Source of the DNA: Gammaproteobacteria bacterium
GTDB lineage: Bacteria; Pseudomonadota; Gammaproteobacteria; Steroidobacterales; Steroidobacteraceae
Length of the DNA stretch: 64,000 bases
Assembly (NCBI GenBank): GCA_003134045.1
Contig: PLAH01000077.1
Coordinates: 1-64,000 of the forward strand
Direction of reading: 5' to 3'
The notes beneath the pieces were generated by a model, which had not been told where the DNA came from, made no database searches, and worked only from the letters and a program-made list of their open reading frames with translations. Of this stretch, positions 62,576 through 64,000 are shown piece after piece (position 1 is the stretch's first letter; each line of letters begins with the position of its first letter). A program made the position numbers and the translations under genes.

Positions 62576-63121
62576 ATGTATTCATGGGCACTCATCACCG
62601 GAGATACGCCCGTCACGACGGACGCGAGGGCGTTTCGACAATCTCTGGGCACCTTCCCCACCGGTGTTTGCCTGGTAACGACGGTCTCTGCCGAAGGCAA
62701 GCGCGAGGGCATGACCATCAACTCTTTCGCGTCGGTGTCGCTGGCGCCGCCGCTCATCCTCTGGAGCATCCGCGACGATGCGCGCAGTGCCGATGCCTTC
62801 ATCGGCGGCCGCCAATTCGTCCTGAGCGTTCTGGCGGCATCGCAGCGCGAGCTCGCGCTGCACTTCGCTCGTCCCGCGCCGGACAAGTTCACGGCCTGGG
62901 AACGAGAGTTCGAAGACTCGTCGAGTGGTTGCCCACGGTTGCGGCACAGCGTGGCGACCTTCGAATGCACCACATACTCTCGTTACCAAGAGGGGGATCA
63001 CACGATTCTCCTGGGCCGGGTGGAAAAGCATAGGCGAACCGAGACGCCGCCGCTGCTGCTGCACATGGGGCAGATGGGTTCACTGTGGGAATTGGCGCAA
63101 TCGATGGCGAAGCCGACGTAG
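62576..63121 (+). CDS. flavin reductase partner of the monooxygenase
   Basis: 181 residues. Flavin reductase domain: FRQSLGTFPTGVCLVTTVSAEGKREGMTINSFASVSLAPPLILWSIR, NSF and APPL being the FMN-binding motifs. Supplies reduced flavin to the oxygenase encoded 33 bases upstream. Last gene of the operon; no convincing hairpin terminator follows. Confidence 0.88.
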   Translation: MYSWALITGDTPVTTDARAFRQSLGTFPTGVCLVTTVSAEGKREGMTINSFASVSLAPPLILWSIRDDARSADAFIGGRQFVLSVLAASQRELALHFARPAPDKFTAWEREFEDSSSGCPRLRHSVATFECTTYSRYQEGDHTILLGRVEKHRRTETPPLLLHMGQMGSLWELAQSMAKPT

Positions 63122-63167
63122 CGGAGCGTATCGAATGAATGAACGAGGCGCTGGCCTTCGATGCCCT

Positions 63168-63263
63168 TCATCGCATTGACCGTGCGCGCCAGCGGATCGC
63201 TTCAAGCGTTTCGCGGGCCGCGTTTTCGTCGGTGAACATTGGAACGGTGAAGGTGGTTGCCAT
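63168..63263 (-). pseudogene. 5' stub of an IS1595-type transposase
   Basis: 31 codons: MATTFTVPMFTDENAARETLEAIRW, then a premature end (RARSMR). The segment is the start of IS1595-family transposases, which continues WPDGPVCPHCG; that zinc ribbon and the DDE domain are absent. A relic at the right edge of the catabolic region. Confidence 0.65.
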
Positions 63264-63303
63264 GGTGGAGCGCAAACCGATTTGGGTGTTTTTGTGAACG
63301 TCT

Positions 63304-63828
63304 CTAGGCCGATTGCACGGTGGTCGAAAGCAAGTAGCATGGTTCGACGACCTGGGTGGGCGGATAATATTCATCGTGAGAGTAGCGAAAACCAAGATAC
63401 TGCAAAAACTCGCGAGACGCGTCATTTGATGGATGATGCCCGGCGAAAATGGCCGAAGCGCCCAGAGTGCCAAACGCGTAGGCGATGACTGCCTGGGCCG
63501 CCTCACGCCCAAGGCGATGAGACCAAAACGCTCGCCGAAGATGGCATCCGAGTTCCCAGACACCTTTGGATTTGTCTCGGGGATGGATCCCGCAGCATCC
63601 AATGTGCTCGCCGGTTTCAAGGAGAAACATCGGCCAGTATTGCGCTCCCTCTTCTTCCAACGTCGCAATTTCGAGCGCCAGCCTGTCCTCTATCTGCTGC
63701 TTTGACCAGCTTCCCCCGTGATACCGCGTAACTTCAGCGTCTCCCCAAAGTCCCCGAGCGAGTGACAGATCCTCCAGAGACCAGGTGCTAAATCCGATCC
63801 GGCGCGATTGGTGAAAGTAGGGGCGCAT
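63304..63828 (-). CDS. GNAT-family N-acetyltransferase
   Basis: 174 residues, RimJ/RimL-like. IGFSTWSLEDLSLARGLWGDAEVTRYHGG at the start and acetyl-CoA site LGREAAQAVIAYAFGTLGASAIFAGHHPSNDASREFLQYLGFRY. Acetylates an amino group of a protein or small molecule; substrate unknown. Its ATG is next to the DinB gene stop on the same strand, suggesting co-transcription. Confidence 0.88.
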   Translation of the reverse strand: MRPYFHQSRRIGFSTWSLEDLSLARGLWGDAEVTRYHGGSWSKQQIEDRLALEIATLEEEGAQYWPMFLLETGEHIGCCGIHPRDKSKGVWELGCHLRRAFWSHRLGREAAQAVIAYAFGTLGASAIFAGHHPSNDASREFLQYLGFRYSHDEYYPPTQVVEPCYLLSTTVQSA

Positions 63829-64000
63829 TTAGACATTCTGCGGTACGTCTCGAAGAAAGACGGGTAGATCCGTCGTCGGCGGCTCCGCCGGGATTTCGTA
63901 GAAGAGATTAGCAACAAAGCCGTGATGATAGGTCGTGTGATTGACGACGTGCAATAGTATTTCTCCGCGAGTCATTGCACCCTCACCGCCGCCGACGAAC
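63829..64000 (-). CDS. DinB-family protein, C-terminal part
   Basis: 56 visible codons of a DinB/YfiT four-helix protein: MTRGEILLHVVNHTTYHHGFVANLFYEIPAEPPTTDLPVFLR. The HVVNHTTYHHG segment carries two of the usual metal-binding histidines. The N-terminus lies beyond the window. DinB-fold proteins include thiol transferases of uncertain role. Confidence 0.8.
   Translation of the reverse strand, partial: FVGGGEGAMTRGEILLHVVNHTTYHHGFVANLFYEIPAEPPTTDLPVFLRDVPQNV

Overview
The window is a high-GC stretch of proteobacterial chromosome. TonB-dependent uptake, Crp/Fnr and hybrid-kinase signalling, a class Ia ribonucleotide reductase and a XerCD dif site close to the Escherichia coli one point to a gammaproteobacterium, perhaps of the Steroidobacteraceae/Nevskiales/Xanthomonadales kind. 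The genus cannot be fixed from sequence alone. No rRNA, tRNA or CRISPR array was seen.

Layout. 0-5.3 kb: end of a ROK sugar kinase, a VanX-type dipeptidase, a small DNA-binding-like protein, and nrdAB behind a cobalamin riboswitch; nrdA lacks its usual N-terminal region. 5.3-8.2 kb: an alkyltransferase-like protein divergent from DNA polymerase II (DNA damage). 8.2-11.7 kb: a cytochrome c/FTR1 iron permease, a CusA stub and the chromate transporter ChrA. 11.8-19.9 kb: an oxyanion island (XRE regulator, SulP permease, spermidine-synthase-like protein, UPF0149 protein, MOT1-type molybdate transporter, TupBCA tungstate ABC transporter, ModA-like protein). 20.2-24.7 kb: hybrid kinase with three nearly identical PAS units, response regulator and Crp/Fnr regulator in one overlapping operon. 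25-29.2 kb: multicopper oxidase, phosphoesterase and an RcnR-like nickel/cobalt sensor with a candidate operator.

29.4-37.0 kb is a terminus-type graveyard centred on a dif site (31888-31915, 24 of 28 positions identical to E. coli dif). It holds broken porin, NRAMP, SEC-C and FtsX genes, a TIR/deoxyribosyltransferase-like possible defence protein, a VapBC toxin-antitoxin pair and a frameshifted ISNCY-type transposase. A second, partial dif-like sequence lies 1.46 kb from dif, where homology of the FtsX gene begins.

37.4-63.1 kb is a catabolic island between two IS remnants. Its first half has VOC proteins, a P450 pseudogene, an epoxide-hydrolase-like enzyme, a FucP-like transporter, MarR, an isochorismatase-like hydrolase, a TonB receptor, three short-chain dehydrogenases, a SnoaL-like protein, an intact P450 and an SRPBCC protein. 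Its second half is a LysR-controlled operon of twelve genes (52796-63121) encoding a two-component flavin monooxygenase, an extradiol dioxygenase and the dehydrogenase branch of catechol meta-cleavage down to acetyl-CoA and pyruvate, plus three unusual members (class II aldolase homologue, VOC protein, FAH-family enzyme). The window ends with a GNAT acetyltransferase and a partial DinB protein.
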